Of a DNA stretch of 64,000 nt, positions 20,646-32,999 are shown one piece after another (within the stretch, counting starts at the first letter, position 1; each line of letters begins with the position of its first letter). The notes below the pieces were generated by a model. The model was given only the letters and a program-made list of their open reading frames with translations. It searched no databases and was not told the origin of the DNA. Source of the DNA: Mycoplasma crocodyli MP145 (GTDB taxonomy: Bacteria > Bacillota_I > Bacilli_A > Mycoplasmatales > Metamycoplasmataceae); assembly GCF_000025845.1 (NCBI RefSeq), contig NC_014014.1, positions 524,832-588,831 of the forward strand. The letters run 5' to 3'. The position numbers and the translations under genes are program-made.

Positions 20646-23600
20646 CTATTTAAGTTTTTTGGCTTTAATGTATGTGTTTTTATATTTAATAATTCCAAAT
20701 ACTATTGCAGGTAATACAAAAACAAATAAAGCAACTATTCAAATAAGATGTAATGGTTGTTTTTGTATTAAACTAAATTTTGTTGGAGTAATTCCACCTG
20801 GGTTATTTGAAACATTAATAGTTTTATAGTTTATTAATTTTTTAGATAAAGCATCAATTCTAATGATTACTTTATTATCTTTGTTAGGTTCCTTAACGAG
20901 GTTATATAAAAGAATTTTGTTATCAGTTCAATTGTTAGGTGAAACTCTTTTTAATTCTTTAAATTTTGAGCCACTTATTGAATATGTTATTTGATAATCA
21001 ATTCCATTAATTCAAAAAGATTGGTTCATTTGTGTGTTAATATAGTCAATTATTTCATTATTTAATTCACTAAAATATTTATTTTGATATTTTGGCTCAT
21101 CTTTTAAATATTTATGATTAAGAATTAGGTCATCTATCTTAAGATTTGTTAAATCAAAAGAAAATTTGTTAACAAAGTCATTATAATCTTTATCATCTTC
21201 TGAAATATTTAGTTGAATGGTAAATGAAGCAAAATTAGATAATCAACTTTCAATTGGAAGTATTTTTGCATTAATTGGCTGATTAACATTTTGTAATACT
21301 AGCGTTATCAATTTATCAATCTCATTTAATGATATTTTTAGAATTTCTTCTTTTGATTTTGTAATAACAAACTGACTTATTCAATAATTTTTATTGTATA
21401 TAAGTTTAGGTTCAATATTATATTTATCAATCTCATTATTTACAAGATTTATTAATTCTTTAGCCATTTTATGCTTAAAATTTTCATCTTTTAAGTTAGG
21501 TTTACTCAATTTAATATTAAAGTTCTTTATTTTAGACAAGTCAAAAATTTTATTTTTTACAAAATTTAGAACTCTAATTTCAGGATTTTGTACTTCTTGG
21601 TATTTATTAGGTTCTTTTGGTTTAATGTTAAAAATTAAAGGTTCTGGTGGAGTATCTGTTTTATAGTTAAATGTAGGGCTTAATATTAGTTTTTTAAGTT
21701 CCTCTTTTAACTCTTTCTCTGTTAACACTTTTAAATCACTTGAATCGTCATTCGGTATTGTTATATTAATTTCATCATTTGATATATCTGATGCCAATAA
21801 CTTTGCAAGCTCATTTTTAAATAAATTAAGAATTTCTAATTCATCACTTTTATATGTTTGTAAATTTATCTCTCTTCTATCAGTGATGAAAAATATATCC
21901 TTAGCCAAGGCACTAAATGTTAGTTTTAAATCAGTGTTAGTATCTTTCTTTAGTTCATAAATTGATGATTTTAAGGAATTAACTTTTCACTTGATTTCAA
22001 TATGACCTGAATCAATGAGTTTTGTTTTAGGATTTAGTTTTGAACTAATATTCGAATCAAATTCTATAATAGTTTCAAGGTTATCATTAGGCAAATTATT
22101 AATCAACTCTCTTAATGTTTCTTTAGCATTATTTAATATTTCTTGTTGTTTGTTGGTATCAGTTATTTTGGTTCATTCTTCTTTTACTTTTGGAGATTTT
22201 ATATTAAGTTTATTTCAACTATCTAAAATAAATGCAATTTGGCTTTTATTAAGTAAATCATTTTGTTTATACTTTTCTAGTTTATTTGGTAGAGCAATAA
22301 ATACATCTAGTATTTGAAGTAAGGCATTTCAACCTGTTGATGTAGGATTATTAGTATCAAGTTCTAAAATATTTAATAATTCTTGCTCTCTAATAATTGG
22401 CTTGTGTTTAGCCAAGATATCATTAACAAGTCTTTTATAGTTTTTTTTGAAGTTTTGATAATTCATTGATTTTGCTCTATTGTTAAGTTCTATATTTATT
22501 TCTTGTGTTGGTGGAACAATAATAATTTTATCTGTTGAAAGAAGTTGCTTATTATCTGTTATATCACTTAATTTTACTAGAACAGTTTGGTGAAGGAATG
22601 CTTCAGGAATTTCTATACTTTCAATCCTTGGAAAAAAATCAAATTTTATAGCAATAGTTTTACTATTGTTTCTTGTTTCGAGGTTTGTGTTTGCTAAAAC
22701 CTTTGTATGATAATTTGATATCTTATTTAAATCTTCATTCATTAATTTAAGTTCATATAATAAGTCTTGGTCATCAGGAGACTTAAGAAGCAATTCATTG
22801 TGTTTAGTTATCTTGGTTTCAAGTTCTATTTGAGGTAAAGAAGTGTAATAATCATTAATGTTCTCCTTTAAGTGATTTTCAAAATCTTTAAAGTTATTAT
22901 ACCTTGATGCTATTCTAATCAGTTTCTCTTCCCTTACAATTGGTGTAGTAATATTTGAATTAGAAGAATTTTCAGATACATATAGTTTTCAATATTTAAC
23001 TAATATATCATATTCTAAAGAATAAGATTTTTCAGGACTAAAAGAATGAACTTTATATAAATATTCCAAAAGGTTTTTACCTTGAGGGCTTAACCAAAAG
23101 TTTGTTATATCAGGGTGAGTATCTAACTTTGGATATATTTGAACTTTTCTATTTGTTGCTAACAAGTGTGTATTGTATCTATATTCTTCACTTAGTTTTC
23201 ACTTATTAAATTCATTGTTATTGTTTGAATTAGGTAAATCATTGAAAGCTTTAAATTTGTTTCAATAATTAGTGTTGTAATCTTTAGCCATTTCATTTAA
23301 CTTTGTTGTAAAAGTATCAGTTTGTTTAAGATCATCACCAATTAATATAATTTTGAACTTATTTGAAAAATCATTAGGAAGCTTATATGAGTATAATCAC
23401 AAACCAGATGTTGAAAAGTACGATGGATTTTTAGGGTTTAAACTAATATTGGCTCCTGTTTCAGCACCAAATTCTTGTTTTAACCAATATTTACCACCAC
23501 CAGTGTATAAAGTTCTGGTTCAACCAGGTTCACTACTTAAACAGTAAAATCTTTTTAATTCAAGATGGTCATTATTTGGAATTGTTAACAAGACGGCTTT

Positions 23601-26000
23601 AGGTATAACTATGGCTTCTGCAAGAAAACCAAATACTTGTTTATTCTTATCTTCATTAAATATTTTGGGGTCTTGTAAAAAATAAGTGCTTTCAATTTTT
23701 TTGTGTTGTTGATTTGACTTTTTGTTTGAATAATTATAAATAGTTCCTGGTAAATCACTTCATTCATTTGTTGCATTAACTCAAACAATTTCTGTTGTGG
23801 TTCCAGTAGTAGGGTTTATGTTAGGGTTATACTTTGGGTTCTTTATTTCATTGCCTTCTTCATCTTTCAAAGGTTTGTTATCTTTATCTGTTAAAAAAGG
23901 AGAAATTAGAAGTTTTTGTTCTATGTTATTTTCCGGGTCTCAAGCATATCATTTTAAATCTAGTAATGTTGATGAACTATCTTTTATTATGATATTTCTT
24001 GTATATTTACTTTCTATTTTATCTGTTAATAGACCATTTATTCCATTTTTTTCATATCTAATTACTTCTATTTTATAAACATTATCACCAAGTGAACCAT
24101 CATCATTCTTTATGAAAGAAAAATCTTCAAGAGGAATATTTCATTGATGATTAATTAAATCATGTTCCTTATCATTGATTTTAATCTTTATGTTATCTAA
24201 ATCAGTTCCTATAAGGCTAACTTTAACTTGTGAATAAAATTGATATGTATCTTCATCTGGTTTTTCTTCAATATGGTCACCATTATCTTCTTTAACTTCA
24301 AATTCTTGGGTTGTCTTATTTCACTTTTTATACTTTGAACCAGTTGTTTTCAACATTTGTTTTAAGTTTCTTTTCTTAAATCTTTCAGTTGGTATTCAAT
24401 TTACTTTGACATTTGAAAATAATACTTTTGATGTTTTTTGTTTCCTATAAACATCATAGTATTCTAAAATAATGTCAATCTGGTTAGGTATATTAGAATT
24501 ATTTTGAGATTTGGATTGCTGTACTTTAATTTTGGAATTAGTTTCAACATTTTTCATATATTCAAACCCAATTGTTGTTTCAACCATATAATTTCTAAAT
24601 GAAATAATTTTTTCATTTATGTTTTTGGTTATATTTTGTTCCAAATAGTTTCTGAGATAATAATTAATTATTTGCTGATTACTTAATAATTTGTTTTTTT
24701 CATCTGCAAGTTTGTTTAATTTACTTAGATATTCAGAACTATCTGATGTATTCTTAATTATTGTATCTAAATCATTATTTAATATGCTATGTGATTCAGT
24801 GGGTGAATCTGTAATATCTGATGCTCCAACATCAGTAGGTAAATCAATTGTGTTTGATTTATAGTTTAAAATTTTAGGTAGTTCAATAGTTTTTATTAAA
24901 TTAGATAATTCTTTATCTCTATTGTTTGGTTGTGGGTCATCAAAAATAACTTTAAAGTTTTTTAAAAAAATGTGCTTTTCATTTGGTGTTGATTTGTCAT
25001 ATAACAAAATGTTAATTGTGTTTTCATCTACTGTTTCATAATCAAATTTCAGTGGATTATTATCACTATTGAATGATTTTATGTAGTCATTTAACTTCAT
25101 TTTGTTAGTGGTCTTATCAGAATATGAACTGTTGATAGTTGTACCATAGCAGTTATAAAATATTTGTTTTTTTGATTCTGCTTTCTTTTTTCAAGTATTT
25201 ATATGTGTATTTCAATGGTTAAAGTTATTTGGTGTTATGGTTTTGGTTGTTTCTTCAACATAATCAATTGTTCATTTATATTTATTTAAATAATCATATT
25301 TGTTGGGTGATGATGATTTTCAAGTAGAGTCTTTTCATCTTATGACTCACGCTGGGTCAGTGGATAGTATCAATTTAGCACTTATTACTTTTTTATATGG
25401 ACCTATAAATGGTGCATTTGTAGGAAAGTTAGCGCTATATAAAGTTAATGGTCAATAATCTTGTCCTAAACTAAAGCTTTCACTCAATGGTTTTGAACTT
25501 ATTTGGTATTGGTTTATAAAATGAAATTTCATATCTCTTGGGTCTGAATCAAAGTGGTATACATACTCTAAAACAGAATCCATATTTCTATATTCATCAA
25601 ATGTATATGCAGGACAAACTGGTATATTAGCTATTACATTACCAGAAGATGATTTAATTTTAAATCATAAGGATCTGTTGTCTTTTTCATATGTAAAATA
25701 AGTGTATTTATCAGATGATAAATATTGATTTGTCTTTTTTCAGGTTGTGAAGGATTTATCAATTTGATAATTGTAGTGGGTTATAGGAATAGATACCGTG
25801 TTATAAAACATTTCATCTATTGAACCTTCAAGAGTATAAGTTCCAGGTTCTTTATCTTTTCTTGTTGTTTGGCTTCATTGATAAGGAATGGCTTCAAAAT
25901 CATTGTTAGACAATGATGATGAAACTCCAAATGGAATGGTTAATAAAGGTAATGAAACCGATGTTAAAACTAAGGTTGGTTTAATTATTTTCTTTTTCAT
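20646..26000 (-). CDS. Giant ICE exported protein (Mbov_0399-type), 1784 residues
   Basis: One continuous frame when TGA is Trp (more than twenty TGA codons). N-terminal signal-like helix after M-K-K-K-I-I-K-P without a lipobox Cys, a long extracellular part rich in Asn, Tyr and Trp, and one C-terminal membrane helix before K-N-T-Y-I-K-A-K-K. This gives a single-span protein with a roughly 1700-residue ectodomain. It starts within the end of the 92-aa gene (20-base overlap) and is followed closely by two small membrane proteins. Position and size match the large protein next to the conjugation ATPase in MICEs. It may act in mating-pair contact; that is inference. No enzymatic motif seen. Confidence 0.82.
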
Positions 26001-26259
26001 TAATTTCCTTATTATCCTTTACACCAGCACTTTTCATTTCAGCTTGAAATTTAATTATTATCAACTTAATACTTTCTATTACCATTTCATCAAGTGAATC
26101 AGTAATAACTACATTTGATAAAGCATAAGAAATTTGGTTTACTTTAAATCCTAATTTTTTCAATGTTTTACTTAATTGTTTTAATTGAGGATTTAGTTCT
26201 TCTTTTATTTTTATAAATTCATTCGATATCTCTTTATTTGTTAATTGTTTTTTAGTCAT
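25981..26259 (-). CDS. 92-aa ICE protein (Mbov_0398-type)
   Basis: Helical, charged, without membrane segment or signal. GGAGA site before the ATG. Overlaps the ATPase end by 8 bases and the giant gene start by 20 bases, so all three are translated as one unit. Conserved at this place in MICEs. Function unknown; a cytosolic partner of the ATPase is plausible. Confidence 0.75.
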   Translation of the reverse strand: MTKKQLTNKEISNEFIKIKEELNPQLKQLSKTLKKLGFKVNQISYALSNVVITDSLDEMVIESIKLIIIKFQAEMKSAGVKDNKEINEKENN

Positions 26260-28930
26260 TTAATGTCTCCTTATCTTTAAATATTATTTTTCTTTCAAAG
26301 TCATTGTAGTTCATCTTACATCTGATTTTATAACCAGTTGCAGATGAAAAAAGTAATTGACCTTTATGAGCTCTTAATAAATATTCTTGTTCTGGTGCAG
26401 TTATAAATTCATTATCATCTTCAACTTTATTTGAAGGATTATAAAGCCTATTAATATGCCTTATGTCATCTCCGGTTTGTTTAAAGATGAAGTTATATTG
26501 AATATTTTTAAGGATTGCATTTGTTTTGTTTATTAAGTCTTGACTTAATGCAAAGTCAGCTGGATTTTGAGTGGTTAATGTTATTGAACCATTGTATTTT
26601 CTAATAGTTTTTGTGGTTTGGAATAGAAAGTCCAAAGTTGCCATATTATTCTTATCTACAAAGTAATGTGCTTCATCAACTATCAACATTGTTTTAAGTT
26701 TAGAAGTATAAAAGTTGTAATTTATCTTTGTTTGGATATAGTTTAGTAATTGATAAAAAGCCAAGTTAAGTGCTGTTGTTGATTTATTATCAGTTAATAC
26801 TTTTGTATCTATAATAATAAAATCTTTATTAAGGTCAATGTTTGTGTAATTGTTATATGTTTTAGCATATATACCATTATTTAAGAAATTTACAGTTAAA
26901 TAGTTCTTTAATCTTATTCTCTCCGGTTCATAAATAGGAGCTTCAGATTTATTGAATTTCATGTCTATAATGGTTTCTATTAATTCTGTTATTCTTGGGT
27001 ATTCATTATTTTCTAATTTTGATATATCCTTATTTAGATTATAAAAGTTATATTTTTTAGAACCATACAGACTTTTCAATGCAGTTATTATTAAGTATTG
27101 ACTGTCTTGGTTTAATTCTGGATTTAGTATTTTAAATCATTCAATAATTTTGTTTATCTGATTTGATAATAAAACTTCATTTGTTAATGTAGTTTCATTT
27201 GTATTATCATCTCTTATAGCCATATTTATTTGTAATGGATTAAGTGCTGTTTTACCGGTTCCTAAATCTATCCAAGAAGCATTGGTGAGTTCAGTTAAAT
27301 CTCCATACTCTCTTTGTGGATCGATAACAATTATTGAAGCTTTATCATTATAGTAGGAATTAAGCATCAATTTTTTCATTGCTGTTGTTTTACCTGAACC
27401 TGAAAGTCCGAAGAAAACACAGTTTGAATTTATGTGGTTATTATTTCTTTTTCAAATGTTCAAGAGTATAGGGTTTGCATTTCTCATGGCTCATATAAAG
27501 TTATTTTTGTCATCGTATTCTTCATTAATAAAAGGTCAGCCATATGCTAGATTTCTTGATACCATTTCAGTTTGGTTTTTTGAGTGAAAACTTGGTGTAA
27601 AAGTAATCATATTAAGTCCATCAAATTGCTTAAATACCAAATGATTTAAATTACTTTTTAGAGTTGCAATGTTTCTTTTGTTTTGTTTTTCCATTTCCTT
27701 TAAGTTCTGTGGTGTAGCACCATAAGAAATAAAATAGAATGATGTATTAAACAATTTTTGACCTTGTGAAAGAGTTAAATCTGAAGTTTCTTCAATGGCT
27801 TCTAATTCTAATTGTGCTTTTCTTGTTCTGTATGATGACTTATTATCTAAAACCATATTTGTTTCAGCATTTAAAGCTGACTTATCTATTAATTTTGCAT
27901 AGTTTTCACTTGGTATTTGATGAATATTTCATATAACAGTTGATTCTGTATTAAATAAATCTTGTATTCAATAATAAGGAATGTCTAGAGCATATTCATC
28001 TATTGTTTGTATTGAAAAATAATGGTTGTTATATTTAATGTGTGTGTTATTAATTGTGAGATTATTTGGCGCTAAATATTCATGTGGATTTTTAATTAAA
28101 TCTTTGTTTTCAAATTTATTTTGATCTGGTACTGCATCAAAAGGACTATAAATGGTTTTGTGAAAATATAATAACTCTAATGAATTTAATTCACAAGGGT
28201 TAAGGTTTAAACTGTTTAAGTTATGTAATAATTCACCTTCATAATCATTTAATTGTTGCACTGAACTTGCATAAATTATTACATAATAGCAATCTCTAAA
28301 TTCCTTTTCAGATAAAGCAGTAAAGTCTTTTTGAGAGGCAAATTGATATTCTTTATAATCTTTAGACATTCCAGGTTTCTTAATATTTTTTGAAATATCT
28401 TCTAATATATGATTATAGTCAGTTGGCTCTGTTCTTTTAATGAATGTAATAAAAAATGGTGTTTGGTCTAGAATTTGTAGAAAATGATTAATAAAATTTT
28501 CTTTTTCATTTTCGGGTCTATTAACCACATCATAACCTGTAAATTTATATACTTTGTATAACTGTGATGATGATAAATAAACAATATTATTTTTTATTTC
28601 TTTTATTCTAATGAGTGATTTTGTGTTTGCTACTTTTGATGAACTTGTATATTTATTGTTTGATAATATGAATTTAATAAGTCTAACAAGTACCAGCCAT
28701 AATCTTGCACTATGCTTTTTAACATTAATAAATAATGGTAAGAAAAGAATTGTAATTGAGATAAATATTAATGTTGAATATGTTGTATAGTTTTGATTAT
28801 CTTTTGATATTATTGTAAAACCAATTAATGCACTTATTAGTAAAGTCATTAGGAATACAACTAAATCTCATAAATTAAAGTTTTTATAAATTGTAGTTTT
28901 TTGTTTTTTTAAATTTTTTGGTTGTAGCAT
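26252..28930 (-). CDS. traE: Conjugal transfer ATPase, VirB4/TraE family (Mbov_0397-type)
   Basis: 892 residues. Powers assembly of the type IV secretion channel. The N-terminus has two membrane helices (about 24-75). Walker A is G-L-S-G-S-G-K-T-T (about 508-516) and Walker B is M-L-I-V-D-E-A-H-Y-F (748-757), followed by the T-T-Q-N-P sensor segment typical of VirB4. Seven or more TGA Trp codons. GGAGAATAA site before the ATG, 18 bases after the preceding gene. Most conserved MICE gene in the window and the best marker that the element was conjugative. Confidence 0.93.
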
Positions 28931-28948
28931 TTATTCTCCTTAACATAT

Positions 28949-30388
28949 CTATTTCATTTTTGAAATTTTTTTAATTGCTTCATTAAATGTTTTATCTTCT
29001 TTTTCTTTTGCTTTCTTTTGTTTATTTTTATTTATTAATTCTTTCTCTTTTTGAGTTGCTGTTTTAGGTTTTGCTTCTCCTTGTTTTATTCAATTTTTTC
29101 TCAACTGTGATTGATTCTTTAATGAATCATTATCTGTTTTTCCTAATAATTTTGTCATTTCATTGTATGTTTTCTTTCTATCTTTGTTTCAGGTTCCATC
29201 TAGTTTTGCACTTCTTTTTAGATTTTGTAATGTTTTAACATGGTTGAAACTTGCTCCTGTTCTTTTGGCTATAAGTGCTGTGTTTGCACTTCTTAACCCA
29301 GACATGACTGAACTACCTGCTTTTCCTGCAAGTGGTTTTATTCCTTTTGAGGCAATTAAACCAGCTCCAGATGTTAAAGCACCAGCAACAGCTCCTGTTG
29401 CAAATGTTGCAGCTTTTGAAAGTCCTGGAGCCATTCCTTTGACACTCATGTCTTCTCCAATCATTTTTGAAATAAGTTGTTCCAACGCAAATCCTGCTGC
29501 TGTTGAACCAGCTATAATAGCAAGAATAGTTATAAATTTAATTGAAGAATTATCTGATAATGGATTATTTTGAGACATATAATCTATAAGTGGAATGAAT
29601 AACAAAATGAAAACATTTTGAACTAAAACAATAGAATAAATAGCGAAAGTTTTACTTAAAAACAATTGTTTTCATTCAGAAAATTTTTTTCCGTTGTCTA
29701 ATAAAATGGTGGCTGATACAAATGGAGCAAGAATAAATAAAAAGTATTGTTCAAATGATTTAATAAAAACAGTAAGAGTTTGCTTAAAGAGTAAAGATAG
29801 AACAAAGAATACTGCAAAGAATATTGATGTAAATGCAACAAGTCCCTCACCTCAATTCAATTTTGAATAAGCATTTTTATCTAAAACATCAAAACCTGAA
29901 GCATTAATATCTCATTCTTTTCTTATTGTTTCAGTAGGGCAAAGTGATTTATAAATTCTTTCAGCTACATTTAGTTTTCCACCAAGAACCATTTTTAAGA
30001 GTATTTCAAATAAATTAAGTAATGATATTGCTAAAAAGAAGATTACTGGTAGTAAAAAAATTAATGCTATTGCGGGGATACTCTTTTTTAATTTACTAAA
30101 AAATTCAGCTCTATTTTCACCTGTGGATGACTTGGTAAATTGAATGAGTGATATAAAGAAGAACATAAAAAATAATATAATTGTTAATATTCCCATTGCT
30201 ATATATGGCTGTGGTACAAGCATATCCTGCAATGAATTAATCTCAGGTTTACCAAAAAGTATAAGGGTTGGTATTTGTTTTACTATTACATTAAATAATT
30301 TGAATACTGATTGCAATATTAATAAAGGTAATTTAGCAAATATATGCCAGAACATACTAAATATGCCGTGTATTAAGGAATTAAACAT
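28949..30388 (-). CDS. ICE multi-spanning channel protein (Mbov_0396-type, VirB6/TrbL-like)
   Basis: 479 residues with about seven membrane helices up to residue 270, an Ala/Gly-rich segment (about 300-345) and a highly basic, Lys-rich cytosolic tail of about 100 residues. This layout (several spans, Gly/Ala stretch, charged tail) fits VirB6/TrbL-type channel components; assignment rests on layout and position. One base after the pilin-like gene and without its own Shine-Dalgarno, so coupled translation is likely. Confidence 0.85.
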
Positions 30389-30389
30389 A

Positions 30390-30752
30390 TTATAATCTAA
30401 CTAAATTTAGCAGTTCTTTTGGTGAGTTATTAACTAATGCTGTGGCTTTATTTGCTAATGTAACTGATACAGCAATTCCAATACCTACTAAAGCAACATT
30501 AACTCCTATTAATATTCCTATTGTTATAAGATGAGTTTTCTTTTCTGCTCTTACTTGGTGATCACTGGTTCTTGCATAACCGATAGTGTGTCAAATAGCT
30601 AAACCTATTAAAAGTAATAAAACAAGTGAAAGAAATCCTGTTATTACCGATGATAAAATAGGATACAATTGACCTTGAATATCAGTTATTATATTTGTAT
30701 TTGGTAGCTCTTTTGTTGAATCATCAAATAATTTTGTTGCGAATTCTATCAT
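30390..30752 (-). CDS. Pilin-like conjugation protein (Mbov_0395-type)
   Basis: 120 residues with two strongly hydrophobic helices separated by a short charged loop (R-A-E-K-K), the VirB2/TraA pilin pattern. N-terminus about 30 residues, soluble. AAAGGAG lies 8 bases before the ATG. Its start overlaps the preceding 80-aa gene by 7 bases. In a wall-less cell it would form a membrane ring rather than a long pilus (inference). Confidence 0.8.
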
Positions 30753-30988
30753 TGTGCATCTCCTTTCATATATTGTGGGTAATTTGATTTTATGTAGTTT
30801 TCAATGTGAGAATGTAGTAATCCAAATTTAGATTTAACTACATAATCAGCTATATCATCTAAATCTTTAATGTTGTTAATTTCGTATTCATAACTAATTA
30901 AAGCCTTAAGTAACTCAAGATCATTTTGTTTTTGAAGTCATCTTTTGATTTCAAAATAAGTTAAAGTATTTTTTATTTTTTTAGACAT
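30746..30988 (-). CDS. 80-aa ICE protein, unknown
   Basis: Strong AAAGGAGA site before the ATG. Charged, mostly helical, no membrane segment. The last sense codon is TGA (Trp) immediately before TAG. First gene of the transfer string: upstream lies a 130-base AT-rich gap with a TATATATC stretch that could hold the promoter. Not recognised. Confidence 0.7.
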
Positions 30989-31120
30989 TTGTCTCCTTTA
31001 TGTTTTAATTATTTGATATATATCTATATTTTATTTTCATTAATATTTACAATTTTTAAATATTAATTCCTTTACTTAATATGACATTAAGTGATTAAAA
31101 AGATTTTGAAACCTTGTTTA

Positions 31121-31609
31121 TTATTTTAATATTTGTTTTTCTAGATAATATGTTGTTGTATATGTATATTTGTTTTTAGCGTTTATGCAATCATCAAATG
31201 AAGATAAAACTTTTTGTTTAGATTCATCTAACAATTTTGGTAATTCCATAAAGTTCTCAAGAGAAATATATGGAATAAAATCATCTTGCTTTATAACAAA
31301 AACACTTCTATAAACAGGTGCTAATCTGATAAAGTCATAATATTGAAACTCCAATAGATTATTATTGTTGTAATGTGGTTTCTTATCAATTGGTAATAAG
31401 TAAAAATGCTTATCAGGTGCTGGAAAGACAAATAATAAATTTCCAAGTTTTAGTTTATATTCAGATTTATTAATTTTATCTATTAATTCTTGTTTAACTT
31501 TGATTATTTCACCATATGGAAAATTCTTTATTTTATTTGATTTGACTATTTTTTTTAATTGCTTTATTAATGAATTATTTTTTGGTTTATAAGTTATTCT
31601 TAATTTCAT
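31121..31609 (-). CDS. 162-aa ICE protein, unknown
   Basis: ATG at 31607-31609 (a TTG two codons earlier is possible) inside the end of the preceding gene, with a 23-base overlap. Mixed alpha/beta composition with F-V-F-P-A-P-D-K-H-F-Y-L-L-P-I in the middle. No membrane segment. No family recognised. Last gene of the replication-side string before a 130-base gap. Confidence 0.7.
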   Translation of the reverse strand: MKLRITYKPKNNSLIKQLKKIVKSNKIKNFPYGEIIKVKQELIDKINKSEYKLKLGNLLFVFPAPDKHFYLLPIDKKPHYNNNNLLEFQYYDFIRLAPVYRSVFVIKQDDFIPYISLENFMELPKLLDESKQKVLSSFDDCINAKNKYTYTTTYYLEKQILK

Positions 31610-32027
31610 TTTCAACTTGATTTATCTTATCAAGTTTGCAAATTCCAACAGATATTGCATTAATACCTTGCTTAGGAATTTGTAGAGATAAATTAGAACT
31701 TTGCAATGAACGCAATACTTTGTTAGATTTTAAGCCTGAATTAATTCAATAATTTGAAGCTATAATTAAATAGCCAGGTTCTACAATCATTCAATATTCC
31801 AATCACTTGGACTTAGTTGTTTTTGCTTTAAAACTATTCACCTTGTTTATAGGCCTAAAAGTTTCATTTTGTTTTTTCAAATAGTTTTCTAAAAGTATAT
31901 TTGTTATCTTTTTTAATAATGTTTTATTGTTGATTTTTGTAGGTGTAATATCTTGATTTGGGAATTCTCAAGTGAATAATAAATCAAAATTTCCTTGTAT
32001 TAAATCTTGTTTTTTTATTTTAGTCAT
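31587..32027 (-). CDS. 146-aa ICE protein, unknown
   Basis: Four TGA Trp codons, three clustered around residues 77-97 (S-K-W-L-E-Y-W; S-N-Y-W). Basic N-terminus (M-T-K-I-K-K-Q). Start chosen because it gives the long frame; another ATG 5 bases upstream ends after a few codons. Overlaps the following gene by 23 bases. Function not recognised. Confidence 0.7.
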
Positions 32028-32038
32028 TTCATTCTCCT

Positions 32039-32478
32039 TTAAGTTGTTGGTCTTGGTATCATATTTAACAATATTGGTAGTTTATTATTTCATGGTTCTA
32101 ATACTTCAATTTCTTTCATAAGAACTTGGTATTCAGAATGTGGAGTAATTTCATAGTAATTTATTTCTTGTTCTCCATTATTCGTTATGTGATTAAAGAA
32201 TTTAGCACTATTTATTTTAATCATGTAATTAAAATCAACAAATTCCTTAGGATTATCAGGGCTTGAAAGGGCTCTTTCAATTTCAATAATCTCTTTTGAA
32301 TCATCTTTTTCATTGCAAACATTAAACAAATAACAAACATTTTTTTGTTTAGAATTACAATTACTTTATTAGTAAGTTGTAAGTTTGCTTTTTTATTTAT
32401 GGTTTCTATTAGATTTGATTCTTTAGGAATTTCTATAATAGATAAAATTGGTATTATGTTTTTGTTTTTTGCAGCCAT
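32039..32478 (-). pseudogene. ICE gene with a frameshift at an A7 run
   Basis: An AAAGGA-preceded frame starting M-A-A-K-N-K-N-I-I-P runs to a run of seven A at 32340-32346. The natural continuation (N-V-C-Y-L-F-N-V-C-N-E-K-D-D) is in the -1 frame and extends to TAA 32039-32041. Joined product about 146 residues. Could be a broken gene, a phase-variable gene, a transcriptional or ribosomal slip site, or a sequencing error. Both halves look coding and fit the spacing to their neighbours. Confidence 0.65.
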
Positions 32479-32549
32479 CTGCTTCCTTTACTATTCTTGT
32501 TTGTTTAATTATCTGTTTCAAATAATTTTGGTTGTTAATTTGATTTGTC

Positions 32550-32999
32550 TTATTTTGGTAGTTTGTTAGTAATATTGCTTTGCTCTTGTGGTTCTCAGTC
32601 CATTTGAGCTGAGTCTATAAATTGATTATTGGATTCTGGTGGTAAATTAAATTCTTCTACATTATCAAAAATTGAAGTTTCATCAATTTCTTTAAGACTT
32701 AAACAATTAAATGCTTTCACAATAAAGCCATATTTTTTAATTGTTGTATCACTATTTTCTATAGTCTTAAAATATGATGTAAATGCTGCTTCAATTGCAA
32801 CAATACTTCTCGGTTTTGCTTCTGAAATGTTTCTTGCTAAGTGTCCCCAAGCAATGCAAGGAACAAAATCAACAATGTTTTTGTTATAACCTTTTGTTAT
32901 AACTTCTAAATTAAAATTTACATAGTCAGCTCCATTAGTTGCTATTTTTAATTTAATGTTCTTTGGTAAAATACCTAAAAAGATTGATTTATTAATCAT
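32550..32999 (-). CDS. ssb: ICE-encoded single-stranded DNA-binding protein
   Basis: 149 residues with an N-terminal OB fold (starts M-I-N-K-S-I-F-L-G; F-V-P-C-I-A-W-G-H-L-A-R near residue 50) and an acidic tail. It would protect single-stranded DNA during transfer or replication. Chromosomal SSB is separate (1337). Start chosen at 32999, which has GAAGG 6 bases upstream; a frame extension of six codons exists. Overlaps the preceding gene by 8 bases. SSB genes are standard MICE cargo. Confidence 0.85.

Noticed and set aside
29163-29573. 136-codon plus-strand ORF opposite the channel protein
   Set aside because: Shadow of the Ala/Gly-rich part of the real minus-strand gene 28949-30388; no ribosome-binding site and it breaks the operon.
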